DNA of 64,000 nucleotides, taken from contig CM067086.1 in the NCBI GenBank assembly GCA_034008185.1, positions 38,524,507-38,588,506 on the forward strand, written 5' to 3'. The stretch is from Gorsachius magnificus (taxonomy: Eukaryota > Chordata > Aves > Pelecaniformes > Ardeidae). Positions 48,798 through 60,317 of the stretch are shown here, piece by piece (position 1 is the stretch's first letter; every line of letters begins with the position of its first letter). The notes below the pieces were generated by a model, which saw nothing but the letters and a program-made list of their open reading frames with translations, was not told where the DNA came from and did not search any database. Position numbers and translations under genes: made by a program.

Positions 48798-49240
48798 TTT
48801 TTTTTTGAAACACAATTTATTTATTGTCTGGTATCAAGTGCTGCCACAAAGGAGGCAAGGTTCCTTCACTAAATATTGTCAACGTGCTGCATGGGCTGCA
48901 GCTCCATGTGGGCCTGGGCCCAGGAGCCGCAGGGGCTCCCCAGGCGTGCAGCAGGGCAGAGCCTGGCAGCCAGGGACTGTCGCAGCCCCCAGCCAGGAGC
49001 AGGGCAGGCAGGGGGCACCGGGGAAGCCCCATCCCCAGGCATCAGGCACATCCCTGGGGATGGAGACTGGCCGAGGCCAGGCTGGGACGTGGGCCTGCCA
49101 GTGGTCCTGGCGTGACAAGGCCCATGGCGGGGAGCTGGGGGGGGGCCCCGGTGGGTTGACATGCGGTCCTGGCCTGTGGGCAGGGACGGAGGGACCCCTG
49201 GGGGGGAGGCGGGGCAGGCAGGGCCCGGGCCCTACAAATA
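48798..49240 (-). pseudogene. GC-rich insertion resembling a retroposed transcript 3' end
   Basis: Read on the minus strand, this block ends in CAATAAATAAATTGTGTTTC followed by nine A (48,798-48,806 as T on plus), i.e. a poly(A) signal about 13 nt before an A-run, as in a processed transcript. Behind it lie about 80 bp of mixed sequence and then about 350 bp of roughly 70% GC (48,885-49,235) in a region otherwise near 36%. Hand counting finds only about 14 CpG in the GC-rich part, far below expectation, so it is not an active CpG island and looks like methylated, decayed GC-rich sequence. Open frames on both strands (up to 190 codons plus, 134 minus) are Gly/Pro/Arg/Ala-rich by-products of composition. 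No source gene is recognised and no target duplication was found. It could instead be the last exon of a local non-coding transcript. Confidence 0.4.
49178..49206 (+). other. G-quadruplex-type motif in the GC-rich block
   Basis: GGG, GGG, GGG and G7 are separated by CA, ACGGA and ACCCCT, which meets the G3+N1-7 rule. More G-runs follow (GGGG, GGG) to about 49,228. Confidence 0.65.
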
Positions 49241-51998
49241 CTTCCAATTTTGTCCTCAAAAATGGTGTGTGGGGAGAATCCAATCACATAATCACAAAAC
49301 AGAACAATTCAGGTACACAGGGGAGCATAGAGAAGGTTGCACAGGTGAGTATAGTTTTACCATATCCTGACTTTTGACTGCATTGACTGTTTGATGTTCT
49401 TTAAATATACTTTTTGTACACAATTTGTATAAAATAAAAATAGGTTATCCAAACATCTTAAACATCAAAATAACTACAACAGCAATACATAATACTTGGG
49501 ATGCCTATAATAAATACAACACTCTGAGAATTAAAATATTACATACAAATAATGGCTTCCTGTCTGGGAAGCTTACACATGTATTGACAGCAATTACAGA
49601 GCTGAGTATTTATAATTTTTATTGTATTTATAATGCATTTTTCCTAAGATTGAAGGTATTAGCATAATGACATTGACATCATACTTTAGTCTGCAGTAAC
49701 AAACTGCAGTTCTGAATGGATGAACTGTTATATTTGGTTTTTAAAGCTTTACAAGTAACTCAATTCTTCTGGACCATTGCAAAAGTCTGCAACTGTTGGC
49801 TAATCAAACAACCTGTAAGCTTTCTTGGGTAGAATTTGCTTACAGCATTATTCTCACCTGTTTAAAAAAATATATATACATGTAACAAAGAGGATATATA
49901 CATACCAAAATTAGGCTTGTACACATGAAGCCTCAGCATGGAACAAGCTCTGTTTCTTGACACCCATCTCTTGTAGGACCAACTGACACTCTCGTGCTTG
50001 CACTTTCTTTCCACCTCAAGTGCCTCGAGTTACAATCACAGTCATAGTAATTGAGGTGGTAGACTTAGGGATAACTTGATCAGATCTCTCTCTAGAAGAA
50101 CTAAGAGTTTTTAGAAATCTGAGCATGATAGAACACATCTATCTCTCATTTATGAGTGATGATAAACATGTGAATTTTTTGTCTCATTTGCATTAATCAG
50201 TTATTTATAAGACTAGTTAAACGATACTCTTACTCTGTATGCCCTGTCACCATGATGACTATTGACAATGTCTCTACAACTACAGATGATTTTCTAGGCA
50301 GAAAGTAGTTGTACATCCAGAAAGTAGTGGAGATGTTCCTGCCTGAAGTACCTGCAGTCTCTCAGACCTTTCACAGCTATTATTGATGTTAGTTCACAAA
50401 TGTTAAAAGACAATATTACTAACATGTGATCAGGATACTTGGACCTTTTCTTTTCTCCCTGTTCTGTCCTTTTAAGGTTAACAAATGTTTAGTGATCTGT
50501 AATCAGCTCTATTGGCCCTACTGTAGCTACGCATTAATTTAAATAGGGAAATTTCTTATTTTCCTTATACCACAGCAGGAGTCAAGATATGTCCCCCAGC
50601 TCTCTTAAGCCTTCAGCATTTGACTATTTTTCAGTTCAGTCTTGCAAAAGTTCTAGGCAATGCTATGGTTTTTAACTCTACTTAGCTGTGATTTGGGAGT
50701 TGTGACTATTCTTATGCTTGCTTTCTTTATATGTTGTCTTTTTTATGTTCGAGATCAACATAAGATTCAAAAAAACATCCAAAGCTTAAAAAAAATTAAG
50801 AAAACATAACAAGCACAAACAGTGAAAAGGAAAAAAAATTACTACAAGAAAATGTATCCATCACAATCAGTGAAAAGGAAAATAATCAAAGATTTCTATA
50901 TAACACACTAACTGGTTAGGCTAATTAGTGTGAAATGCAATTTGCATTCTACAGTTCCAGAAACAAAAGGAGTCCCAGAGGAATCTGACATATTAATTTT
51001 TTGTTTTACAGCCAATACTAGGACAAAAAAAAACCCAAAAAACCAAAACTGGTGTAACTTCTGTTGCTGTTCATTATAGTATGGACATCTGTGACAGAAA
51101 AGCAAATGCGTGGACAAGTATATACACAAATGTATTCATGGCTTTAAGACTTTTTCAGTGTTATTTGACATTTCAAATGGTATCCTTTAAAATTTGTTTT
51201 CTTTCATCTATTTTTCATGTCTCAAGTTCATATAATGAAATATGCTAAAGCTTTTTTTTTACGTTATTATTTTCTTGCTTTGACTGCCTTCATATTTTGG
51301 TAATCTTTCTCCTATTATAGATTGCCTACATCTCCTTTGGGCAGCAAGGTATTTTGACATAGTATGTAATTTTTTGGTTTTCTTGCAATTCCTTATCTTC
51401 CGTAGAGGAAATTGATTTTGTTTTTCTTTTTATCATTCAATTAAATGATTGTTTTTCTCTGGAGATAGGTTTTTCTGCTTTTGACATTATATTTATGGCT
51501 ATAGCATATTTTTGGCTGAGATTTGACTAAGATGCTTTTTGTGTTGAGTTTTAAACCATCAGCACAAATACATTAAGGCACAAGAAGACAAAGTAGCATT
51601 CTAGCATTTAAAAACTAGTAAATAAAATGAGTAATCTATCCAGACATAATATTAACCCTACAGGACACATAATCCAGTGCCATATTTACCTGCAGAAATA
51701 TTATTTTCCTGTATCTCTGGTAATCATGGAAGAGTTCCTTCAGTAGAATTTCTTGGAAGAAAACAGAAGACTTCAGCTCTTGCATGTGGTTGGCTTAAAT
51801 CCTTCCTCCACTTGCTGCTAAAGCCAAAATTAGTATTTCATCTACCACAGAATATCCTAGAAATAATTTATACCTATATCACTACCTTAATCCGAGGTCA
51901 TAGATATTACTTATCATTAGCACTGTAAATATAAGAATACCCAGTCTCTTTGGAGAATTGCGCAGAATAGTGGTGGAAAAAGGGACATAGAAAAGTTT

Positions 51999-52017
51999 CC
52001 CCCCTCCCCCCCCCCCC
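51999..52017 (+). repeat. C-run (C6 T C12 pattern)
   Basis: A run of C interrupted by one T and then about 12 C, flanked by TTT and ATCTATAG. A homopolymer of this length is also error-prone in assembly. Confidence 0.8.
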
Positions 52018-53915
52018 ATCTATAGTAGTATTTCAATGTACTCCTTTGATATTTTTCCTGAGAACACTGAATTAAACCAAAGAAGTTGCTGGGGATAAGC
52101 ATATAGAAGGTAAAGCCATGTAGTAAGACTCACTGAAAAAACAGTGGGTAAACTGCTTACTAGAACCAGCAGGAATAGTCTCAGTCTAACTATATAAAAT
52201 GCATCCTTCCCAGGCCTGAAGAGTAAACTAAACCAATGGATGATCCTGGAATTACAGAGGAAGGGGCGGACTGGGTAAATAGCTGTGGATGGCTCTCTGC
52301 CAGGGAACACAGCAACATCACATGAATTAAACAGAACAAAACTACTAATGCCCAAGACAGGACTGTGGTGGTGGAAAGATTGTGTTAATACTTGAGACAT
52401 GGGTGGAGCGGTGATGGTGGAAACATTCTATACTGCTTGCTGTACTGGTGTTAATTTTCCAAACCAATGGCATATTCCCCTTTTCTGTGACGTTTTCCAT
52501 CAGGAGATGAAAACACATGGCATGAATGGAAATGTGGTGACCGTTCTAGAAAAAAGACAATCAGCCTGAGGCTGGGCTTGTCAGTCTGTGCAATAGAGAG
52601 GATTCTATACCATGCTAACCTCTGCTGCATGTGATGAGACTGGAGGAGAGGAGGAAAATGACAGGTGGGGAAAGCAAAATCCATATAGTACAGTGAGTGT
52701 TTTATTCCTAATAGAGATCAAAACTCAGGCCTCTCTGGCTTTTGCCTACATGACTACCTATAATCACAAACACTGTTTGTATTTCCCCGTTCAAAATAAC
52801 ATTGTTGGAAAAGTCATCATAAATGAGAGAAGGAAAAGACATAATGCTGAGCAGGCATTGATATTCTCCGTATTCAACAGTTACTGAAGTATTTTCAAGG
52901 ATGCTCAGGTGGACAGCAAAGATTAGATTGTAACTGCCCCATGTTGTCCAAGGCTGCCCTCACAAGCATCTGTGAAGATTTGGGTCATCTAACAACTTTC
53001 TGGACACTTAGGATACAGTTTTAAAGGAGATGACTGTCTGAAAAAATGTGAGGATAGATAAGTCCTGAAGCTATTTTATATCTTTATCCACAGCCAAGGT
53101 CAAATACCTCTTGGTTTTCTGTTAGAATTGTTTAAGACTATGAAAAGACAGAGATAAATTAGAGTGATGATGGAAGACATGTGGGCTGGGACAGCTGGGA
53201 AGTAAACCCCAGGAAAGGTAATGTATCATAGTCCTCTGTGATGCAGGGGGCATATTTCTTGATGCCCTTTTGTTTCTAGCAACTCAGAAAAGGAAGGTCA
53301 ATAAATTACAGGACTGGAAATTTTAAAGAAACATAATGGACCTAATGTGATGATATGCTCTCTACCATACCAACTTACTGGAAATATGTTCCTTATTTTC
53401 AGTAGGGATATCCTTGAATATTACTCATAACCACAGGCCTCAGAAGGCATAAGAAGGAGTTGTACTACTCAGCCTTCTACAATGCTGAAAATAAGGTGAT
53501 TTTCAGAGTAATGTTTGGAAAAAATGAATTAGTTTATCCATAAACCTTGAGAGCAAGGTAGTATCATAAAAATTGTATGCACATGGTCAGTTTTTAATCT
53601 TCAGAGCCTCAACAATGTTGTTACAGACCTGGTGAAAGTGATGGGAAAACAAGTCTGGTTACAAGCTGTGCAAACTTCCATTCATTCTTTGGTGAATGTA
53701 CCAAATTTTGTACTGGCAATTTGGGTTCACAGTAGACAGAAATAGAAGCTACTAGTTCATCCCCTTTTTGGTTTATGGCAAATAAATTGAAAACCAAAGC
53801 CCCACTGTTGCAATTCTTAGAAATATTCTTTATTTATTAAACTGTGATCAAGGCTGTACATTTCTTTACACTTTTCAATTTTCAAAATGGAGCCAAAAAG
53901 CCCATATGTCCCTGC

Positions 53916-53947
53916 AATAAAAAGAAAAAAAAAAAAGAAAAAGAGAA
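53916..53947. repeat. A-rich tract, A12 with G interruptions
   Basis: AATAAAAAG, then 12 A, then GAAAAAGAGAAGGG. No transcript-like body precedes it, so it is taken as simple sequence. Confidence 0.7.
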
Positions 53948-56900
53948 GGGCTGGTTTCCAGCAAGTGTCCCTCACACCACTTGAGGCAAAAGTATTGCTA
54001 CCTGGCAAAAAGTATTGTATAAAAGGTGTAACACCCTTCACATTTTAAAGAAGAAGACATCACTACTTTCATTCTTTGCTACTGTTCTGGTCCTTGCAAA
54101 GGTCTATTTCTTCCATGATGCAACCTTCCATCCACGTAACACCTAATGTCTTCTTTGTCAGCCACCTACAGAATTTCATATCAACATATATGAGGTCCCA
54201 CACAAATCTTTGTTTGTCCTACTGTAGGCTCACATGGACTCTTACTTCTGGGTAAAAACACAAGACACATTAAAGTAAGTTTCTGCTCACTGCACAACAT
54301 AAACTTCTGATGCTTTCTGCAAATATCTCCCAGCAACTTACTCATCTGACAGTGATGCATAGAGGTACCTCACAAATCCTGCCTCCACCCCAAAGTTATC
54401 ATGGCCAAAAGCCACCCTTACTTAGTTTGATTATATTCTTGCAGTCTGTGCAGCTGTGTCAACACACTGAGTTCAAACCGAGCTTGCTAGCTCCTATTAA
54501 CTGTTTCTCAACAAACCTAGTGGAGACGGATTATGTTCCTGTTTCTGTTTTGTGGTCAGAGGCATACTGTTGCTCCATACTCTTCATCTGCTATTATTTT
54601 TAGACTAATAGATGAAGCTATTCTGAGGACATAGCCAGGATTTTCCCTTGAGCATCAACCAGCCCAGCCTGTGGCTCTGAGAACAGTTGTTTCAATCACT
54701 TCAGCAAATTAGTAGACAGAGAGGCCTTACACTCAAAGAAATGATGTTCCTCTGGCCTCTTTGTTTACTTTTATGCCAGTAAAAGGAGAAATTAAGAGTA
54801 CTTTTACTTTACAAAAAGAATTTCCTTAGAGCTGGCACACTGTCATCTCCAGAATGCCGGTGCTTTGTTTCATACAGTCAGAGAAGGTGGTATTACACAT
54901 ATCTTTCATTTAAAAGGAGTCTTACACATGTTCTCTTGCAGTTGCCTGTCTAGACAACAAAAATTTGCACTCCACACCTACCTGGAGCCATCTAACGCAA
55001 ATATTAACCATACTTCTACTGCTTGTTAGAGATGACACCCTTACTCAATTAAAATGGAACTAAAATGGAAAGCAAGCCAGATGTAGTATTAGCAGAAAGA
55101 AGAGGGGTTTGATTTCTGGATAAATGATTTTCACTTTTAGGCAATAAAATGGTATGAGTAATAATATGTGAAAATGCTGACTGGTAAGGACTGTTCTTAA
55201 GAGTTACTACTAGAGCTTATGTAAAATATGGCTTAATAGAGTCAGGTCTGTTGTCTTTATATTTGCATTCACATTCTTCTGAAGTTCTGGAGTGTTGAAA
55301 TCCAGCAATTCTTTTTGGGCCCACAATTTGGTTTTGATATTTATTCTTTCTTCACTGTTTTTACCATCTTAGAAACATCCCTTTCTTTTCCAGATTGGTT
55401 ATTTCCATTCCAATAAACGCTGTTTTTTCCCCTGTTTCTTCCTGATTCCAGCCAACAAGACTTACTTGTTTATGACTGTAATTTTATTTGTCAAAAGCAT
55501 CTGTGATTACATCACCAGTGATGTCCATATAGTTCTGGGAATAGACTTTCTTAGTTAATAGTTCTGGCTGGAAGACTGCATCTCTATACACAAATTAAAA
55601 GTCCTACAGAAGTATGGGGGTTTTTAAGTTATATTTTTCTCAGACAGTAATGGATCCTGAGAACTGGAAGTTCATTTTAAAATCCAGCAGATTTTTCCTC
55701 CCTGGTTTCACTTAGGTCAAAAGTAGGTCTAAACCGCATACATACATTAAAAAAAAAAAGCCCAACAAAAATGACCCACCAAAAAACCCTTCCCAAGTAG
55801 AGAAGTCTTTGTTTCATTGTAGAAATGTTGACAAAATTTTATATTCTATTTCATTTTTTTCTTAGAAACAAGAGCTTCACATAGGTAGGAGCTGCATTTG
55901 TTAATTTTCTAAGCAGCAGCTGCACAGTGAGACAGAATTGCTACTTGTAGGACGAGGGAGGCAAAAGAGAGCAATTGCATTTATTTCCCCCAGGAAATAT
56001 ATAAAAAATAAAATCATTTTGGTGGATCTCTTGCACTTCATTAAATTTAAATTAGGGAATAAAAAACTTTCAACAACTGCAGTGACTGGCCATCTGTCCA
56101 AATAACAGCTAGGAATAAAAATGCACTGACCATTTTCCATTTGTATTTCTCAATGGTTTGGGAGAAGTACATAATGCTGTCTCTCTGATCAACACTGAAT
56201 GTTCAATCTATTTTCATTTACATAAGCTTTGGGGGAAAATTTTAAAAATAATCAAAAAAATCAGGGTAAATAGGAAAAAAGGTGTACACAACGAGTGTAT
56301 CTATTGTTCTCTGAAGTGACTTGCCACAAGGAACAAAATAGACAAATCAGTCATCTACACTACATATTCCACCCCATCAGTAAGTCTTCCTCATTTAGCT
56401 GTGACACAGACTGAAGTCCATTCTCAGTGTAAGGTGTGGTACAAACTATGCCTTTCCAGTTTCCAGAAAATTAGCAATACGTTTCTATGCTCATGACACA
56501 CAAGAGCTAGGGCATCACTAGTCTTAAATACACTGTAAACAGAACATGTCGCTGCTGAGTTACTGGAAGATCAAAAAATGTCTTTTACAGTCATGATGTG
56601 AAAAGTGAGCTTTGGCAATCGCTGTATTAGTTCCTTCACAGCTCAACACCGTGGTGCTGTGAAGTTCAGGGTTAGGCTGACCCTTTGCAAACACAGACTG
56701 GATGATATTTCATTGCCAGCAAGAACTACAAAAGCCGGTTAGTATATTAGGGCATTATGGTCTGGATATATTTTTGAATGTTTAAAGAGCACTAATTCAT
56801 GGTTGCCTGAAAGCAATCAAAATTAGCTTGCCAGTGTTGGAACTGAATTAGAATGTTAGTAAAAAGTGATAAACACGCTTGGGAGAAGAAAAAAAAATAA

Positions 56901-58406
56901 TTATTTATTTCCTCATTCAGTCCAGATTATATATGGAACTTGAATGAAAAGAAAGGGGTGGGACAGAAGAGAAAAAATAGGAAATTATTGTAACCAGGTA
57001 ACAAAGGAGAGCTAAGATATGTACTTCAATTTTTGACCACTTCTGCAAAATAAATCAAGCAGTTCCTGAAAAATTCTGTTAACAAGATATACTAACAGCT
57101 GATGGATAAAATCATAAATTTACACCATTGGCGATTTGATTTATAATTCTCAAAGGTGTGCTGAAATAAAAAAAGTGTAGGGCATCGTGTGGTAAAAGTA
57201 AAGGCTGAGAGACAAGACACCAAGGCTTCAGATATTATCAGTTGAACTGATTTAAATTTGTACCCGCTGAAAATGTAACTTCTAATAAGAATTCAGATTT
57301 TCTGCTAGTTAATGTTACTTGAACTTGATTTTCATTTCACACCTATCATCTCTAATTAGAATTGGAAACTGCAAAGATACATACCTCACGTATTTTGTAG
57401 CCCAAGGAAATAAGCTCTAGATATAGACTTTCTTTATTTTGATTTTTCATATTTTGTCCCATTATTAACAGATAGAACTATATTGATTAAGCAACAGATT
57501 GAAAAGGTTATACTTGCTGGAATTCTCTAGTGAGCCAAAGCAACCATAGGCTTGGCTCGGTTGCATGACAATGTCAAGTTGATGGCTGTGTCTCTAGGTA
57601 GCTGATGAATGTAATCCAATGTCCTTATTATATAGGTAATTCAAATGATTAAGAGAAAACAAAATAAAACCCAAATGAAGATTAAAATGAGGAGGGGAAA
57701 AAAATGATACTTTCATTTTCATAACTTCCTCTGAGAGGTAAAATCAGTCCTCTGGGCGGCTTCAGAATACTTTTCCCATTGACCAAAAAAACCCCTGTAT
57801 GTTGCAGCTGTTGAAAAGTATATAAAGGTAACCACCCAAAGAAACAGGATCACTGCACGAAAGCATAAAGTTTCCTGTTAAGGGTAATTTTCTTGAATTG
57901 GACTAGGAAGATTTGGAAGGAGGATTGTTGTTTAGGTTTTGGGTTTTTCTTAACAAAGAAAAAAAGCAAACAAATACAACTGTAAAGCAGCTACTTTTTC
58001 ATTTGTTGTATATTATTTTCTAGTATTTTTAGGATGCACCACTCTTTCTGTGAGCTAATCAGTCATGCAAATTTTTTAGTTTAAATTACTTTAGACTGTA
58101 TGCAGTACAACTAATTTTTTATTTGAAGTTACACAGTAGTTTCTAAAAGTGTCCAGTACTTGAACTTTTTATAGGAAACCACAGAGAGATGAAACTTAGG
58201 GAAAAATTAATTACTCATTTCTAGCAAAATAAAAATACCTGGGTGTCCGTGAGTGAGGCTGAATCTAATTGTATCTGTTTGTACAGGGTGTTATTAGTTA
58301 TACTAGTGATTAGTAATGTCACAGTCTTGCATTTTGAAACTCCAGTATGTTAGTAAGAGGTTACAAAGAATAAGAGATGTCATTTTCCTTCATTGTATTA
58401 ACTCCT

Positions 58407-58426
58407 GTATTACATGTATTACATGT
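58407..58426. repeat. Two-copy 9-bp tandem (GTATTACAT)
   Basis: GTATTACAT occurs twice head to tail, followed by GT. It is a minor slippage duplication. Confidence 0.85.
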
Positions 58427-58779
58427 GTAAAAAAGATTACATTTTAAAATGCAGGAGTTCTCCCTGACCAGAGTTTATTTAACAAGGTTTTTCCACAGTT
58501 CCTGGCTACCTCTGCTTCAGCCCAGAAGAGTGGAGATAGATAAGACTTTAAAAGCTAAAAAAAAAAAATTTAAAAAGAAAAAACCATAATTTTATACAAG
58601 CTTTATAATTTCTGGGTTGGTTAATCTAACTTCCAACTGTCCACAGAAGAACTAGAAAGAAAGAAACTTGTATTTAGGACACACTTCATGGGGAAATCCT
58701 GTTATGAGTTCACTGGTAAAACTTCCATTTACTTACCCGTGTCCAGGATTTTGACATCTATGTGAAAAAAAATTCCATC

Positions 58780-58803
58780 AGCTCTTTAAGAGCTTTAAGA
58801 GCT
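58780..58803. repeat. Palindromic AGCTCTTTAAGAGCT repeat
   Basis: A near-palindrome (AGCTCTTtAAGAGCT) is extended by a second TTTAAGAGCT copy, so it is both a small inverted and a direct repeat. Confidence 0.75.
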
Positions 58804-60317
58804 AAAAGATTCTTTAGTTTCCACCTAAAGAGCAAAAAATAAAAGGACCTTCTTAAGGAGAACAAAAATACTTGTGAAAATTGTGTATGATTGTAAAACT
58901 TGAATGATTCAGTCTCCATTTTTATAAGGTTTTATACCATGAGCTCACTCGATGCTATGTTTATCTGCCTAAAATTACTATGACAGAAACTGTCTTACAA
59001 CTAGCAACCTACACCCATCCAACAGAGCTTTGTGCTCCCAGTGACTAATTTACAGGGAAGCTTCTTCCCACTCAGCATCATCCCTTGATTTATTCAAGGC
59101 TCATAGGGCCAGAGGAAGGCCATGAGTGTTTCATGTTTAAAAGTATTTGCTAATCTCCATACCTAGTCTAAATATTTTTGAACTTTAAAACTGTAAACAT
59201 TTATTAAGTTTTTAGGAAACATAGTTATGCCTTCAGGAAAATAATTACCTGTTTCACTAAATCTGACACAATCAAATAAAACTCACTGCAGCACAGAAAG
59301 CCCTTGAGGTACCCAAACTATAAACATCACTCTATGTGCAACTGGGAAACAATTTTTCAGTTGGTATCAAAGTTACTTAAAAGGACTTAGCTCATCACTA
59401 AAATAAATCAGACACATGCTGATTTTATCTTTGCCATACTAGAAGTAGAATATGAATTACAGAAAGGAACAAAAAAAATTGTTTTGATGAGTAAATGAAT
59501 ATTGGGACAGAAAAATCATATTGGGAGTACATTTACATGAAGCCATGGTATCACTTTTACAAAGTGACTTCTGCTGAAGGGATATTTTCAGATAAAGCAT
59601 ATAAATTAGGATGCCCCCAAGGCATAGTTTTTCATTCTATGTGAAAACAAGAAAGCATTATATGTCTAAAAGGAGTCTGTAGGGACAAACAGGCTCATGC
59701 TTAGTTAAGGGGAAAACTGCCATAGGGAGGGAAGTTAGATACATGATCTTGAAACCCAGCAGGAAAGCTGGGCTGTTATCACTAGTAATAAAAACCCATC
59801 AAACTCAGCACATAGTTCAGCCCTTGTTTGGAAATGCTAAGCTTCACTAACAAAAATTGTTCCAAGGGTCATCTGAGGAATTGTTCAAAGTCAGATGTGA
59901 CCTTTTTTGACTTACTGTATCAAAGTTAAAGAAAGTAATGTAAAGAATAGTAATCACTTGCCACCAAAAAAAAAAAAAAGAGGATTTAAGAATAAAATAT
60001 TATGGAAATCTATCTATGTATGAAAGCATTAGTGTGTTCTCAATTATAGTTAATGAGTAAAGGTAACCTAGCCAAAACCCAGACTCTGACTTTTGCACTG
60101 ACACTTCAGGGAGAGATCTACTGAAAGGTTTAGGATTTAGAAAAAAAAAAAGAAAAATTCTTTAAAATTGGAGCTCCTGCTGATAGATTCCATAATGACT
60201 CTGAATTAAAATGTTAGCTGATACTACTCAACTCCTTCTCTGATAGTTGTCCAAAGTGGCTGCTTTAAGATTGGGGTGAAATAAGCAATGGAAAATCTGA
60301 GAAGCAATCCCATTTAA

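Larger units (their letters stand above)
49241..60317. other. AT-rich non-coding stretch
   Basis: About 11 kb with no supported gene. A consensus-like splice donor CAG|GTGAGTAT lies at 49,342-49,352 without a proven exon. Simple repeats include an A/C tract at about 51,022-51,048, a C12 run near 52.01 kb, an A-rich tract at 53.92 kb, a 9-bp tandem at 58.41 kb and an AGCTCTTTAAGAGCT palindrome at 58.78 kb. The 126-codon minus frame at 52,020-52,400 has no recognised motif or convincing splice context. Confidence 0.55.

Noticed and set aside
48805..49377. Longest open frame in the window (190 codons, plus strand)
   Set aside because: It runs through the GC-rich, CpG-poor block where both strands are open in several frames; the translation is Gly/Pro/Arg/Gln-rich composition with no domain.
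52020..52400. 126-codon minus-strand frame, hydrophobic
   Set aside because: It has no recognisable motif or clean splice context, and its length is within chance for this AT content.
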